64,000 nucleotides of DNA, from contig NZ_FOTT01000005.1 in the NCBI RefSeq assembly GCF_900114655.1, positions 1 through 64,000 of the forward strand, given 5' to 3'. The notes under the pieces are model-generated. The model was not told the DNA's origin and did not search any database. It saw nothing but the letters and a program-made list of their open reading frames with translations. Each line of letters starts with the position of its first letter. Positions within the stretch are counted from its first letter, which is position 1. The translations under genes and the position numbers were made by a program. This stretch comes from Candidatus Frackibacter sp. WG13. Its GTDB lineage: Bacteria; Bacillota; Halanaerobiia; Halobacteroidales; Acetohalobiaceae. Below, in pieces: positions 50,681 through 60,757 of this stretch.

Positions 50681-53452
50681 ATGGTGGCTAAAAAATTAAC
50701 TCCTATGATGCAGCAGTACTTTTCAATTAAGAATGAATATGATGATGCGATTCTTCTATTTAGATTAGGTGACTTTTATGAGATGTTTTCTGATGATGCT
50801 AAGTTGGCAGCTAAAGAGTTAGAATTGACTTTAACTTCTCGTAATAAAGGTAAAGGTGATAAGACACCCATGGCTGGTATTCCTTATCACTCAGCTGAAC
50901 CTTATATTGCTACTTTAATTGATAAAGGATATCGAGTAGCAATCTGCGAACAGGTAGAAGATCCTAGTCAAGCTAGTGGTTTAGTTAAACGAGAGGTTGT
51001 AAGAGTTATTACTCCTGGGACAGTTATTAATAATGAATTTTTAGAAGAAAAAAGTAATAATTATTTAGCTGCGATTGCTGTTGGTAAAGAAGGTTTCGGT
51101 TTTGCCATTGTTGATATATCAACAGGTGAATTTTCAATTACTGAATTAACCGGCGAGGAAGCAGTAGATAATTTAATTGATGAGTTAGCGCGAGTTAATC
51201 CTACGGAGTGTTTAATTGATCCTCAACTCTATAAAAATTCTAGAGTGATGAGTTATATTAAAGAAGAACTCGATCCGATTTTAAACGAAATAGAAGAACG
51301 TTTTAGTTATAGCCAGGCCTATGATCTATTAATTGATCATTTTGATGTTTCATCTTTAGATGGATTTGGCTGTGAAGAGTTAAAGATTGCGGTTAAAGCA
51401 GCAGGTGCTATCTTAGATTTTCTTTTAGAAACACAGAAACGAACTTTAAAACATCTACAACAGATAAGTACCTATTCAACTCAAGAATATATGATCTTAG
51501 GTGCTAACACTAGACGAAATTTAGAGTTAACTAAGACGATGCGTGATCATGATTATAAAGGAAGCTTACTTTGGGTCCTAGACCACACAGTAACCGCTAT
51601 GGGCGGGCGTAAGTTACGTAAATGGATTGAACAACCTTTATTGGATACAAACAAGATTAGCGCTCGTTTAGAGGCTGTAGCCCAGTTGCAGGATAATATC
51701 TTTCTTAAAGAAGAGTTAAAAGATAATTTAGATAAATCATATGATATTGAACGCTTAATAGGTAAAGTTACTTACGGTTCAGCTAATGGACGCGATTTGA
51801 TTGCCTTAAAGAACTCAATATCTATCTTACCCGAAGTTAAAGAAATATTAAGCAACTTTTCGGCGCCTAAGTTAACAAGTTTACAAGATAATTTAGATAC
51901 TTTAGAAGATATTCACGAAGCAATCGATAATGCTATTAAAGAAGAACCACCGGTTACTATAACCGAGGGAAGCTTAATCAAAGACGGTTATCATCAAGAA
52001 TTAGATGAATTTAGACAAGCTATGAATGAAGGTAAAGATTGGATTACTAATTTAGAACAAGAAGAGAAAGCAAGGACAGGAATTAAATCGTTAAAAGTAG
52101 GATTTAATAAAGTACATGGTTATTATATCGAAGTAACAAAGGCTAATTTAGACCTAGTTCCCGATAATTATGAAAGAAAACAGACGCTTTCTAATAGTGA
52201 AAGATATATCACACCAGAATTAAAAGAAAAAGAATCTAAAATCTTAAATGCCGAAGAAGAAAGCGTTGACTTAGAATATGAAATCTTTACTGGATTTAGA
52301 GAAAAGATTGCTGAAGAGACAGAAAGAATCCAATTAGCCGCGGATATCTTAGCCCAATTAGATGTATTATCTTCTTTAGCTGAGGTAGCTTTGAATAATA
52401 ATTATTGTCGACCAAAGGTTAATGCTAGCGATGTAATTGAGATTAAAGACGGACGCCATCCAGTAGTTGAGGAAATGTTACAAGAAGAGACTTTCGTTCC
52501 TAATGACTGTTATTTGGACTGTGACCAGGATAGATTTTCGATCATTACTGGGCCTAATATGTCAGGAAAATCGACTTATATGCGTCAAATTGCTTTAATT
52601 ACTTTATTAGCTCAGATAGGAAGTTTTGTACCAGCAGAGAATGCTAAGATCGGTATTGTTGACCGCATCTTTACTCGAGTAGGAGCTTCGGATGATTTAA
52701 CTACTGGACAGAGTACTTTTATGGTAGAGATGAATGAGGTAGCTAACATCCTAAATAATGCCACTCGTAATAGCTTAATTATTTTAGATGAAGTTGGTCG
52801 TGGGACTAGTACTTATGATGGACTAAGTATTGCTTGGGCAGTTACTGAATACATAAGTGATGAAAGTAAGATTGGAGCTAAATCTCTCTTTGCAACTCAC
52901 TATCATGAACTAACTGAATTGGAAGATAGACTATCTGGAGTTAAGAATTATAATGTAGCAGTTAAAGAAGAAGGAGAAGAGATTGCCTTCTTACGTAAGA
53001 TCATTCCCGGAAGAGCCAATGATAGCTATGGTATTGAAGTAGCTAAACGGGCTGGAGTACCTAGGCCAGTAATTGAAAGAGCTAACCAAGTATTAGCAAA
53101 ATTAGAAGCAGAATCTGATAATTACCAGCGTCTGAATACTAATTTTAAAAAAGATATTAAAAATGATGATACCAAGAATGAAAATGATATGACAACAGAT
53201 AATCTAACATCAGTTGTTAAAGAAACCGAAGCCAAAGAGATTCAAAAGCAAAAGATTAAAAAACGGAAAGATGAAGAAAAAGAAGTAAATAATATAGCTC
53301 AGCTACCCTTATTCACTTCACAAACCAGCGAAGTCTTAGAAGAGATAAGTGAATTAGATATTATGTCGATGACACCGTTAGAGGCTATGAATAAATTACA
53401 CCAATTACAACAAGAAGCTAAAGAAGAATTACAAGATAAAGGACTAGCCTAA
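50681..53452 (+). CDS. mutS: DNA mismatch recognition protein MutS
   Basis: 923 aa; ATG 50681 (GGAGG at 50671-50675), GTG 50684 also possible. N-terminal mismatch-binding motif FRLGDFYEMF (the F-x-E is visible), connector and clamp domains, then the ATPase with GPNMSGKST at 624-632, STFMVEMNEVANIL, LIILDEVGRGTSTYDG and FATHYHEL. A Lys/Asp/Glu-rich linker (~815-870) precedes the C-terminal helical tail (MTPLEAMNKLHQLQQEA) that makes tetramers. It forms an operon with mutL (22 bp) and miaA (15 bp). Complete. Confidence 0.98.
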   Translation: MVAKKLTPMMQQYFSIKNEYDDAILLFRLGDFYEMFSDDAKLAAKELELTLTSRNKGKGDKTPMAGIPYHSAEPYIATLIDKGYRVAICEQVEDPSQASGLVKREVVRVITPGTVINNEFLEEKSNNYLAAIAVGKEGFGFAIVDISTGEFSITELTGEEAVDNLIDELARVNPTECLIDPQLYKNSRVMSYIKEELDPILNEIEERFSYSQAYDLLIDHFDVSSLDGFGCEELKIAVKAAGAILDFLLETQKRTLKHLQQISTYSTQEYMILGANTRRNLELTKTMRDHDYKGSLLWVLDHTVTAMGGRKLRKWIEQPLLDTNKISARLEAVAQLQDNIFLKEELKDNLDKSYDIERLIGKVTYGSANGRDLIALKNSISILPEVKEILSNFSAPKLTSLQDNLDTLEDIHEAIDNAIKEEPPVTITEGSLIKDGYHQELDEFRQAMNEGKDWITNLEQEEKARTGIKSLKVGFNKVHGYYIEVTKANLDLVPDNYERKQTLSNSERYITPELKEKESKILNAEEESVDLEYEIFTGFREKIAEETERIQLAADILAQLDVLSSLAEVALNNNYCRPKVNASDVIEIKDGRHPVVEEMLQEETFVPNDCYLDCDQDRFSIITGPNMSGKSTYMRQIALITLLAQIGSFVPAENAKIGIVDRIFTRVGASDDLTTGQSTFMVEMNEVANILNNATRNSLIILDEVGRGTSTYDGLSIAWAVTEYISDESKIGAKSLFATHYHELTELEDRLSGVKNYNVAVKEEGEEIAFLRKIIPGRANDSYGIEVAKRAGVPRPVIERANQVLAKLEAESDNYQRLNTNFKKDIKNDDTKNENDMTTDNLTSVVKETEAKEIQKQKIKKRKDEEKEVNNIAQLPLFTSQTSEVLEEISELDIMSMTPLEAMNKLHQLQQEAKEELQDKGLA

Positions 53453-53474
53453 AAGATACTAGGGAGTGAAATCA

Positions 53475-55472
53475 ATGACTAAAAGGATTCAGCTTTTATC
53501 AGATGAGGTTATTAATAAGATTGCTGCCGGAGAAGTAATTGAGCGTCCAGCTTCGGTAGTTAAAGAATTAGTTGAAAACTCCATTGATGCTAATAGTACT
53601 GAAATCGAGGTTCATATTGATAATGGAGGTAAAGACCTAATTCAAGTTATAGATAACGGCCAAGGAATGGTCCGTGATGATGCTAGATTAGCGTTAGAAC
53701 GTCATGCTACTAGTAAGATAACCGAAGCTAATGACCTTTTTTCAATTCGTACTCTCGGCTTTCGCGGTGAAGCATTGCCTAGTATTGCTGCTGTTTCTAG
53801 GATGGAAATTAAGACTAGAACTAAAGAGGAATTAGGTGGTACGATATTAAAAGTAGAAGGTGGTCAAATTAAACAGGTTAAGGATATTGGTTGTTCAGTA
53901 GGAACTAATATTATAGTTAAAGACCTCTTTTATAATACACCGGTTAGATATAAGTACTTAAAGACTGCGGCAACAGAGATAAGTAGAATTAGTGATATTA
54001 TTAATCGTCTAGCGTTAGCATATCCAGAAATTTCATTTAAATTAACTCATAATCAGAAGAAGATACTAGAAAGTCCGGGTAATGATAACTTATTAGACTG
54101 TATCCTAAGTATTTATGGTAGAGAAATAGCTAAAAGTATGATCAAGGTTAATTATGAAGATAAGTACATGAAGATTAGTGGTTACGTTTCGAAACCTAAT
54201 ATTAATCGAGCTTCTCGTAAACATCAATCTTTCTTTATTAATCGTCGCTATATTAAGAGTAAAGTCTTAAGTGAAGCAATAGGCGAGGCCTATCATACTC
54301 TATTGGCTAAAGGTCGACATCCAATTGTTATTTTAACAATTAAATTAAATCCAATCCTAATAGATGTCAATGTACATCCTACTAAGATGGAAGTTAACTT
54401 CAGTAGAGAAAAGGAAGTCTATAATGTCGTCAAAGATGGAGTAAAAGAAGCATTACAGAATACGGATTTAGCACCTCAAGTCAAATTGAATGCTCGGAAA
54501 GGTTCTGAGCAATTTAACAAAAACAAAACTAAAAAGACTAATAAAGAAAGTAAGAAGAGACAATCCTCTAAAGAAAAGTTATCTAATAAAAGACAGCCTA
54601 AGGATGAACAGCAGAGACTAAATTTAACTACGGGTGAAAAGGCTACGAATAGAAGAAATAAGACTAATAAAAGTTTAAGTCGAAAGAAAGAAGAAACAAA
54701 ATCAAATCAGCAGATTAAGATTCAACCAAAAGAAGCAAAAAAAGAGTCTAAACAGAACGATAATAAAGATCATATTGAAGAAGAAAGAAAAGAACAAGTA
54801 AGAGATAAAATTACGCAAGAAAAGAATGATAAAGAACATAATAATCATAACAAAAATATTAATATTAGAGAAGAAAGCGAAGAATATGATGCTGTACCTA
54901 CTCTTTTCCCTTTAGGTCAAGTACATAAGACTTATATTGTCGCCCAAGACGAAGATGGCTTTTATATTATTGACCAACATGCTGCGCATGAACGAATTCT
55001 TTATAATCAAATTTTAGAAAACTTTGAATCAACGACTGTACAGTCACAACCATTATTAATCCCTTTACAATTAGAATTAACGAGACCAGAGATTGAAATT
55101 CTTAAAGAACATCAAGATAATTTAGAGAAACTCGGTTTTGATATTGAACATTTTGGCGGACAGACTTATTTGGTTAGAGCAGTCCCTTATTTATTACACC
55201 AACTCAATACTAAGGAAGTAACTTTAGATATTATAGATAATTTGTTAGAAAAAGGTTCAGTAAAAGAACCAACTAAGATAATTGAAGATTTAATTATTCT
55301 TATCTCTTGTCGTAGTGCAATTAAGAGTGGCGATAAATTAGTACCAGGTGAAATGGAGGAACTATTAAAAAAACTAGAAAGAACAGAAAATAAATATACC
55401 TGTCCTCATGGAAGGCCAACAATTATTCACTTCTCCCAATCAGAATTAGCTAAAAAGTTTAAGCGAAACTAA
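53475..55472 (+). CDS. mutL: DNA mismatch repair protein MutL
   Basis: 665 aa; ATG 53475 follows AGGGAGTGA. N-terminal GHKL ATPase (GEVIERPASVVKELVENSID, DNGQGM, TLGFRGEALPSI). Linker ~340-480 of low complexity, rich in Lys, Asn, Glu and Gln. C-terminal dimer/endonuclease domain with IIDQHAAHERILYNQI, SCRSAIKSGDKL and CPHGRPTIIHFS. The metal motif DQHAxxExxxxE has Asn in place of the last Glu (RILYN), while the other nuclease motifs are intact. In a non-MutH organism MutL should be the nicking enzyme, so this change matters. mutS lies 22 bp upstream and miaA 15 bp downstream. Confidence 0.97.
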   Translation: MTKRIQLLSDEVINKIAAGEVIERPASVVKELVENSIDANSTEIEVHIDNGGKDLIQVIDNGQGMVRDDARLALERHATSKITEANDLFSIRTLGFRGEALPSIAAVSRMEIKTRTKEELGGTILKVEGGQIKQVKDIGCSVGTNIIVKDLFYNTPVRYKYLKTAATEISRISDIINRLALAYPEISFKLTHNQKKILESPGNDNLLDCILSIYGREIAKSMIKVNYEDKYMKISGYVSKPNINRASRKHQSFFINRRYIKSKVLSEAIGEAYHTLLAKGRHPIVILTIKLNPILIDVNVHPTKMEVNFSREKEVYNVVKDGVKEALQNTDLAPQVKLNARKGSEQFNKNKTKKTNKESKKRQSSKEKLSNKRQPKDEQQRLNLTTGEKATNRRNKTNKSLSRKKEETKSNQQIKIQPKEAKKESKQNDNKDHIEEERKEQVRDKITQEKNDKEHNNHNKNINIREESEEYDAVPTLFPLGQVHKTYIVAQDEDGFYIIDQHAAHERILYNQILENFESTTVQSQPLLIPLQLELTRPEIEILKEHQDNLEKLGFDIEHFGGQTYLVRAVPYLLHQLNTKEVTLDIIDNLLEKGSVKEPTKIIEDLIILISCRSAIKSGDKLVPGEMEELLKKLERTENKYTCPHGRPTIIHFSQSELAKKFKRN

Positions 55473-55487
55473 GAAAGGGTGTTAAGT

Positions 55488-56450
55488 ATGCAGGAACCAT
55501 TAGTAGCAATTATCGGTCCTACTGCTGTTGGAAAGACAAAGTTATCATTAACTTTAGCTAAGAGATTTAATGCAGAGATTATTTCTGGTGATTCAATGCA
55601 AGTCTATAAAGGAATGGATGTCGGTACGGCTAAACCAACAGTAGAAGAACGAAATAATATACCTCATCATATGATCGATATCCTCCCTCCAGAAGAAGAA
55701 TTTAGTGTAGCTGCTTTCCAAGCAAGGGTTGATGAGTTGATACCAAAAATAATTAACCGTAACCGTCTACCAATGCTAGTAGGAGGTACCGGTCTATATG
55801 TTAAAGCCTTAATCCAAGGTTTTATCTTTCCTGATATGGAGACCGACTGGAAATTAAGAGAGAGATTAGAAGCAGAAGCAGAAGAATATGGTACAGAATA
55901 TGTACATAATAAATTAAAAGCGATCGATCCTCCTTTAGCAGAGAAATTACATCCTAATGATCTGCGGCGGGTTATTAGAGGTATTGAAGTCTATAAACAG
56001 ACTGGTAAAACTAGTACTCATTTTAAAAAGGAAGCAAAAGAACGTCCTCCAAGATACAGAGCAATTAAAATTGGATTAAGGAGAGAGCGGGAAGAACTTT
56101 ATGATAGGATTAATCGTCGTGTAGATATCATGATAGAAGAAGGATTAATCGAAGAAGTAAAAGAGTTATATGAAACCGGTTATGACCGAGATCTTCAGTC
56201 TATGCAGGGGCTAGGCTATAAAGAAATTATCGGTTACTTAGAAGGTGAATACGATCTAAAAGAAGCTATTCGACTAATCAAACGAGACACACGCCACTTT
56301 GCTAAGCGACAGTTAACTTGGTTTAGAAAAGATAAGGAGATTGATTGGTTTGATGTAGATAAAATGAAATTTGAAGATTTAATTACTCAGACTGAAGAAC
56401 TAATTAGAACTAATTTACAGCCTGAAGACAAAAAATTAATAGAAGGTTAA
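55488..56450 (+). CDS. miaA: tRNA dimethylallyltransferase
   Basis: Transfers a dimethylallyl group to A37 of tRNAs reading UNN codons, the substrate for MiaB. 320 aa; ATG 55488 follows AAAGGGTG. P-loop GPTAVGKT at 10-17, SGDSMQVYKGMDVGTAKP, HHMIDILPPEEEFSVAAF, GGTGLYVKALIQG, LRRVIRGIEVYKQTGK and RQLTWFRKD are all in place. Last gene of the mutSL unit, closed by the terminator at 56471. The usual neighbour hfq lies 5.5 kb on. Confidence 0.97.
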   Translation: MQEPLVAIIGPTAVGKTKLSLTLAKRFNAEIISGDSMQVYKGMDVGTAKPTVEERNNIPHHMIDILPPEEEFSVAAFQARVDELIPKIINRNRLPMLVGGTGLYVKALIQGFIFPDMETDWKLRERLEAEAEEYGTEYVHNKLKAIDPPLAEKLHPNDLRRVIRGIEVYKQTGKTSTHFKKEAKERPPRYRAIKIGLRREREELYDRINRRVDIMIEEGLIEEVKELYETGYDRDLQSMQGLGYKEIIGYLEGEYDLKEAIRLIKRDTRHFAKRQLTWFRKDKEIDWFDVDKMKFEDLITQTEELIRTNLQPEDKKLIEG

Positions 56451-56470
56451 ATTAATATAATATTTTTATA

Positions 56471-56506
56471 ACCGATATGTTTTTTAAACATGTCGGTTTT
56501 TTATAT
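56471..56506 (+). terminator. Rho-independent terminator after miaA
   Basis: AACCGATATGTTT (56471-56483) pairs with AAACATGTCGGTT (56487-56499) with one G-T pair, followed by TTTT. Ends the mutS-mutL-miaA unit. Confidence 0.88.
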
Positions 56507-56593
56507 CTTAATTTCCTCTTCACAAATTAAATATATTTACATATAATAATTAGTGCTACTACTCTTTAATTTAAGGAAGGAGTGAGTAGTAAA

Positions 56594-57538
56594 TTGAAAA
56601 GGAAAGATATTATTAAAGAGTTTGAGAATGGTAAGTTATCGATTACTAAAGTTTTACGTCTTCTGAATAATCAACAGACTACTTATAATAATCTTGCCTT
56701 GAAAACTAAGGAAGAACCCCCAAATACCTCGGAGAAAAAAATTAAAAAAATAAAAGATAGATTAGAAGGATTAATCGGTTTAAGAAAGATTAAGAACTTA
56801 GTTGAAGAATTAGAAGCTTTCGTTAAGATTCAACAAAAACGTAATAACTTGAACCTAGCTACTGAACCTTTAGTAATGCATATGGTCTTTAAAGGTAATC
56901 CTGGTACTGGGAAGACTACTGTGGCTAGAATCTTTGGTGAACTATTTAAAGAACTAGGACTTTTATCAAAAGGACATTTAAAAGAAGTAGAAAGAGCAGA
57001 CTTAGTAGGTGAATACATTGGGCATACCGCTAAAAAAACAAGGGAGGTTATTGATGAAGCATTAGGAGGAATTCTTTTTATTGACGAAGCATATTCATTA
57101 GCAAGAGGAGGAATTAGAGACTTTGGTAAAGAATCAATAGATGCTTTAGTTAAAGGAATGGAAGATAATCGAGATGATTTAGTAGTTATACTAGCAGGTT
57201 ATCCTGAAGAAATGGAATATTTCTTACAAACAAATCCTGGCTTAAGTTCAAGGTTTCCGATTAAAGTCGATTTTGAGGACTACACTATAGAAGAATTAAT
57301 TGAAATTGCTGAATTAATGCTAAGGGAAAGAGAATATAAATTAAGTAAGGCAGCTAAGAATAAACTTTATCGTTTGTTAGATAAAAAAAGAGAATTGTCA
57401 GGTCCACAACAGGGTAATGCAAGAACAGTAAGGAACCTAATTGAAGAAGCAATTCGTACTCAAGCAATTAGATTAGTTAAAAATAAAAAGATATTAAAAG
57501 AGGACTTAATGACTATTCAACCTGAGGATTTTAAATAA
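56594..57538 (+). CDS. spoVK: SpoVK/CbxX-type AAA+ ATPase
   Basis: 314 aa; TTG 56594 is preferred (GGAAGGAG 11 bases upstream), GTG 56582 overlapping the ribosome site being the alternative. The N-terminal ~50 residues are a short helical part (FENGKLSITKVLRLLNNQQ). One CbxX/CfqX AAA+ module: LEGLIGLRKIKNLVEELEAF, P-loop GNPGTGKTT at ~101, VGEYIGHTAKKTREVIDEAL, ILFIDEAYSLARGG and SRFPIKVDFEDY. Stage V sporulation K-like proteins are common near miaA-hfq in spore formers. Its targets are unknown. Confidence 0.88.
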   Translation: MKRKDIIKEFENGKLSITKVLRLLNNQQTTYNNLALKTKEEPPNTSEKKIKKIKDRLEGLIGLRKIKNLVEELEAFVKIQQKRNNLNLATEPLVMHMVFKGNPGTGKTTVARIFGELFKELGLLSKGHLKEVERADLVGEYIGHTAKKTREVIDEALGGILFIDEAYSLARGGIRDFGKESIDALVKGMEDNRDDLVVILAGYPEEMEYFLQTNPGLSSRFPIKVDFEDYTIEELIEIAELMLREREYKLSKAAKNKLYRLLDKKRELSGPQQGNARTVRNLIEEAIRTQAIRLVKNKKILKEDLMTIQPEDFK

Positions 57539-57569
57539 AAGAAGTTTTTAATAAAAGGAAGGAGCAATT

Positions 57570-58175
57570 ATGACAAAATCTTTAGTAATAGGGCAGACAA
57601 ATGTAGGGAAGACCTGTTTTGCAATTAATTTTGCTGATTATTTAGGAATCAAAGAATTAAAGTTTACCATTAGACAACCGGCTGGTTTCTTATCAAAACA
57701 GACTTATGAATTACAGACAGCTCTAAAAGAATTAGTATGTCCTGAAGAACACACAACTAAAGAAATTCAAGAAATTCAATTAAAACTTCCAGCCGGGAAA
57801 GGATATCAAAGAGTAAATTTAATTGATAGCTGTGGTTTAATTGAAGGAATTCATCCTCAAGAAGAAATTAGATTAGCTATGGCACAAACTTTAAGAAAGA
57901 TTCAAGAATCTAATATTATCCTTCATTTAATTGATCTCTCTAAATTAAATACCAGACGTTTAAAGGAGTTACCTGAATTAGATTTAGAAATATATAATTA
58001 CTGTAAAACTAAAAAATGCTATGCTATTTTAGCCAATAAGATTGATCTTAAAATTGCTCGTAATAATTTAGAATTCTTACAAGAAAGATTAGGTCACGAG
58101 ATTATTATTCCTATTTCTGCACTTTATCAACAAGGATTTAAAGAAGTTAAGAAATTTTTGCTTAAAAACCTTTAA
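57570..58175 (+). CDS. Small GTPase (TrmE-Era-EngA-like)
   Basis: 201 aa; ATG 57570 follows AAGGAAGGAG. G1 GQTNVGKTC (8-16), G3 DSCGLIEG (DxxG), G4 ANKIDL and G5 PISALYQQG. The T-rich switch region around 32-45 (FTIRQPAGFLSKQTYE) differs from Era. No KH domain or other extra domain. Its likely role is in ribosome or membrane processes but unassigned. 31 bp after the SpoVK-like gene, which is a recurrent pair in Clostridia-like genomes as far as I recall; the terminator at 58164 overlaps its last codons. Confidence 0.82.
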   Translation: MTKSLVIGQTNVGKTCFAINFADYLGIKELKFTIRQPAGFLSKQTYELQTALKELVCPEEHTTKEIQEIQLKLPAGKGYQRVNLIDSCGLIEGIHPQEEIRLAMAQTLRKIQESNIILHLIDLSKLNTRRLKELPELDLEIYNYCKTKKCYAILANKIDLKIARNNLEFLQERLGHEIIIPISALYQQGFKEVKKFLLKNL

Positions 58176-58192
58176 ATTCAAAGGTTTTTTTG
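58164..58192 (+). terminator. Rho-independent terminator overlapping gene end
   Basis: AAAAACCTTT (58164-58173) pairs with AAAGGTTTTT (58180-58189), followed by TT. The left arm codes for the last residues of the GTPase. Confidence 0.85.
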
Positions 58193-58219
58193 ACAGATAA
58201 ATTAAAAATAGATTATAAT
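58190..58219 (+). promoter_or_regulatory. Promoter of the two-component operon
   Basis: TTGACA (58190-58195), an 18-bp spacer and TATAAT (58214-58219): near-consensus sigma-A promoter, 66 bp before the response regulator. It abuts the terminator of the previous gene. Confidence 0.85.
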
Positions 58220-58284
58220 GTATAGTAAGAAGAATAAATTAGTTTGAATCTATATAATATATTGAAAGTATTTGAGGTGAAAAT

Positions 58285-58986
58285 ATGAGTGAAGAAATCA
58301 AAATCTTAGTTGTTGATGATGACCAGAATATCCGTAAACTTATTGAACTCTATCTTAAAAAAGAAGGATATGAAGTAACCACTGCTCATGATGGATTAGA
58401 AGGATTTAATTTGGCTAAAACGGAAGATTTCAATTTAATAATTTTGGATATCATGCTACCTAAACTAAACGGTTGGGAAGTTTGTGAGAAATTGCGTAAA
58501 CGATCAGATGTACCAATTATTATGTTAACCGCTAAAGGGGAAAAGTATGATAAGATTAAAGGTCTTGACTTAGGAGCAGATGATTATGTAACTAAACCTT
58601 TTGACCCTGATGAATTAATAGCTAGAGTACGAGCACGATTAAGAAGAACCGATAGCACTGACTTACAACAGGTATTAGAGTTTCCTAAGTTAGAGATTAA
58701 TAAGACTGTCTATAAAGTAATAGTTGATGGTAAAGAACTTAACTTGCCTCCAAAAGAGTTCGATTTACTTTGGTATTTAGCTACTAATCGTGGACAAGTC
58801 TTTAAAAGAGAACAGTTATTAGATCAGGTCTGGGGTTATAATTTCATCGGTGACATTCGTACAGTAGATACTCATGTTAAACGACTAAGAAGCAAGATTG
58901 ACCATGAAGTTGAGGGGATTAGTTACTTACAGACAGTTTGGGGTGTAGGCTATAAGTTTGAGGTTATTGAAGATGCAGATCTTTAA
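58285..58986 (+). CDS. OmpR/PhoB-family response regulator
   Basis: 233 aa. Receiver domain (~1-120): acidic pocket VVDDDQN, phospho-acceptor Asp55 in ILDIMLPK, Lys in TKPFDPDEL. C-terminal winged helix (~135-228) with KELNLPPKEFDLLWYLATNR, IRTVDTHVKRLRSKI and VWGVGYKF. Best fit among known groups is PhoP/WalR-like. It shares its last 14 bases with the sensor kinase start, so both are made together. Near-consensus promoter upstream. Target genes unknown; spaced TTTACCCCTT repeats at 60971-61020 are a candidate site. Confidence 0.93.
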   Translation: MSEEIKILVVDDDQNIRKLIELYLKKEGYEVTTAHDGLEGFNLAKTEDFNLIILDIMLPKLNGWEVCEKLRKRSDVPIIMLTAKGEKYDKIKGLDLGADDYVTKPFDPDELIARVRARLRRTDSTDLQQVLEFPKLEINKTVYKVIVDGKELNLPPKEFDLLWYLATNRGQVFKREQLLDQVWGYNFIGDIRTVDTHVKRLRSKIDHEVEGISYLQTVWGVGYKFEVIEDADL

Positions 58987-60757
58987 AGGCATCTTTGGTA
59001 AATTAATGGCTCGTTTTGTAACAGTCATTCTAATTACATTAATTGTTTTAGGAATCTTTTTGACCTATACCTTTGAAAATTATTATTTCAAAAGTAAAGA
59101 AGAGGAATTCATTAAACAAGGAGAAGAAGTAGCTAATTTAGTAGAAACTTCATTATGTAATGGAAATTATCAACAAACAGTACAGTATTTAAGAAGAGCT
59201 AGCCAGTTTCTCGAAGGGAAAGTATGGATTACTGATTCTAAAGGTTTAATCCTTGCTGCTTCGAATCGTAATCAAAATTGGCGTGGTGTCAAATTAGAAA
59301 AAGAAGAAGTAAAAAAAGTTCTTAATGGACAGATAGTAACTAGAAAAGGAATGTCTCCTCTTTTTGAACAGCCTGTTCTTTCGGTAGCTGTGCCTGTAAC
59401 TATGGATAATAAGGTAATTGGTGCTGTTTTTGTTTATGCTCCTTTAGCGGGAATTTCTGGTATTATGGGTAAACTACAGGAGTTATTATTCTTTGCTACA
59501 TTAATGGCTATTGTTTTAGCTATACTCTTAAGTTTTACTTTTTCTAAATCATTATTAAATCCTCTAAATCGGGTTAATCAGGCTGCATTAAGGTTAGCAA
59601 AAGGAGAGTTTAACACTAGAGTAAAGACTAAAACTAATGATGAAATAGCCCAACTAGGACAAACCTTTAATTATTTAGCAGGAGAATTAGAAGCAACAAT
59701 AGCTGAGTTAAATCAAGAAAAGAACAAAATAGAATCTATTTTAGTGAGTATGAATGAAGGGGTTGTGGCAATTAATGAGGATAGAGAAATAATTCTCACT
59801 AATCCGCAAGCTGAAACCCTATTAAATCTTTCTCAAGATCGGTTAGGAGAGAAATTAAGTCAAATAACTGATAATCAAGATTTATTAAATATATTTAATT
59901 CAGCTTTAGAAGAAGAAGAGGTGGCTATTAATGAATTTACTTTAGAAAATTTCCAACAACCTATTCGAATTTTAGTTCATGTAGCTCCTATATTTGCTAA
60001 TGAAGAGCTTTTAGGTGTAGTTGGAGTTATGCAAGATATTAGCGATAGATGGGAGTTAGAACAGTTACAGAAAGAATTTGTAGCTAACGTTTCCCATGAA
60101 TTAAAGACACCACTAACTTCAATTCAAGGTTTTGTCAAAGCAATTAGAGATAAAGTAGTTACCGATGAAGAGTTAGAACAGGAATACTTAAATATTATTT
60201 TAGATGAAGTTAAGAGGTTGACTAGATTAGTGAATGATCTGCTTGACTTATCTCAGATTGAAAGTGGTCAAATTGCGATGAATATTGCTGAATATAATTT
60301 GAAAGATATTATTGAACAGACTGTTCTTAATCTCCAACCACAGATCGATAAGAAGAATCTTACTATTAATATTGAGAGTTCAGATGACGCAGAATTTAAT
60401 ATTTTCTTAGATCGTGACCGTATCGGTCAAGTTTTATTAAATTTATTAAATAATGCAATTAGCTTTACACCTGAGTCAGGTGAAATTAAGGTTCAAATTA
60501 AAGATTTAGGAGAAGAAGTTAAAGTTAGCATAGAAGATAGTGGACCAGGTATTCCAGAAGATGAATTAAAGTATATTTGGAATAGGTTCCATAAAGTCGA
60601 TAAAGCAAGAACAAGAACTGGAAACGGTACTGGATTAGGACTTTCAATTGTTAAAGAAATAATCGAGCAGCATCAAGGCCAGATAGGTGTAGAGAGTAAA
60701 TTGGGAGAAGGAGCTAAGTTTAATTTTATTCTGCCTAAAAATCTCCAAGAATCATAA
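58973..60757 (+). CDS. Sensor histidine kinase (PhoR/WalK-like)
   Basis: 594 aa; ATG 58973 (GAGG nine bases upstream). Membrane helix 1 at ~12-35 (LITLIVLGIFLTYTFE), an outside sensor region ~36-165, helix 2 at ~168-190 (FFATLMAIVLAILLSF), HAMP (~192-240), PAS domain (~255-360), HisKA with NVSHELKTPLTSIQGF (His375), then the ATPase: N-box LLNNAISFTPESG, DSGPGIPEDE and GTGLGLSIVKEI. Partner of the regulator just upstream. Complete; membrane bound. No terminator with T-run within 100 bp. Confidence 0.94.
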   Translation: MQIFKGIFGKLMARFVTVILITLIVLGIFLTYTFENYYFKSKEEEFIKQGEEVANLVETSLCNGNYQQTVQYLRRASQFLEGKVWITDSKGLILAASNRNQNWRGVKLEKEEVKKVLNGQIVTRKGMSPLFEQPVLSVAVPVTMDNKVIGAVFVYAPLAGISGIMGKLQELLFFATLMAIVLAILLSFTFSKSLLNPLNRVNQAALRLAKGEFNTRVKTKTNDEIAQLGQTFNYLAGELEATIAELNQEKNKIESILVSMNEGVVAINEDREIILTNPQAETLLNLSQDRLGEKLSQITDNQDLLNIFNSALEEEEVAINEFTLENFQQPIRILVHVAPIFANEELLGVVGVMQDISDRWELEQLQKEFVANVSHELKTPLTSIQGFVKAIRDKVVTDEELEQEYLNIILDEVKRLTRLVNDLLDLSQIESGQIAMNIAEYNLKDIIEQTVLNLQPQIDKKNLTINIESSDDAEFNIFLDRDRIGQVLLNLLNNAISFTPESGEIKVQIKDLGEEVKVSIEDSGPGIPEDELKYIWNRFHKVDKARTRTGNGTGLGLSIVKEIIEQHQGQIGVESKLGEGAKFNFILPKNLQES

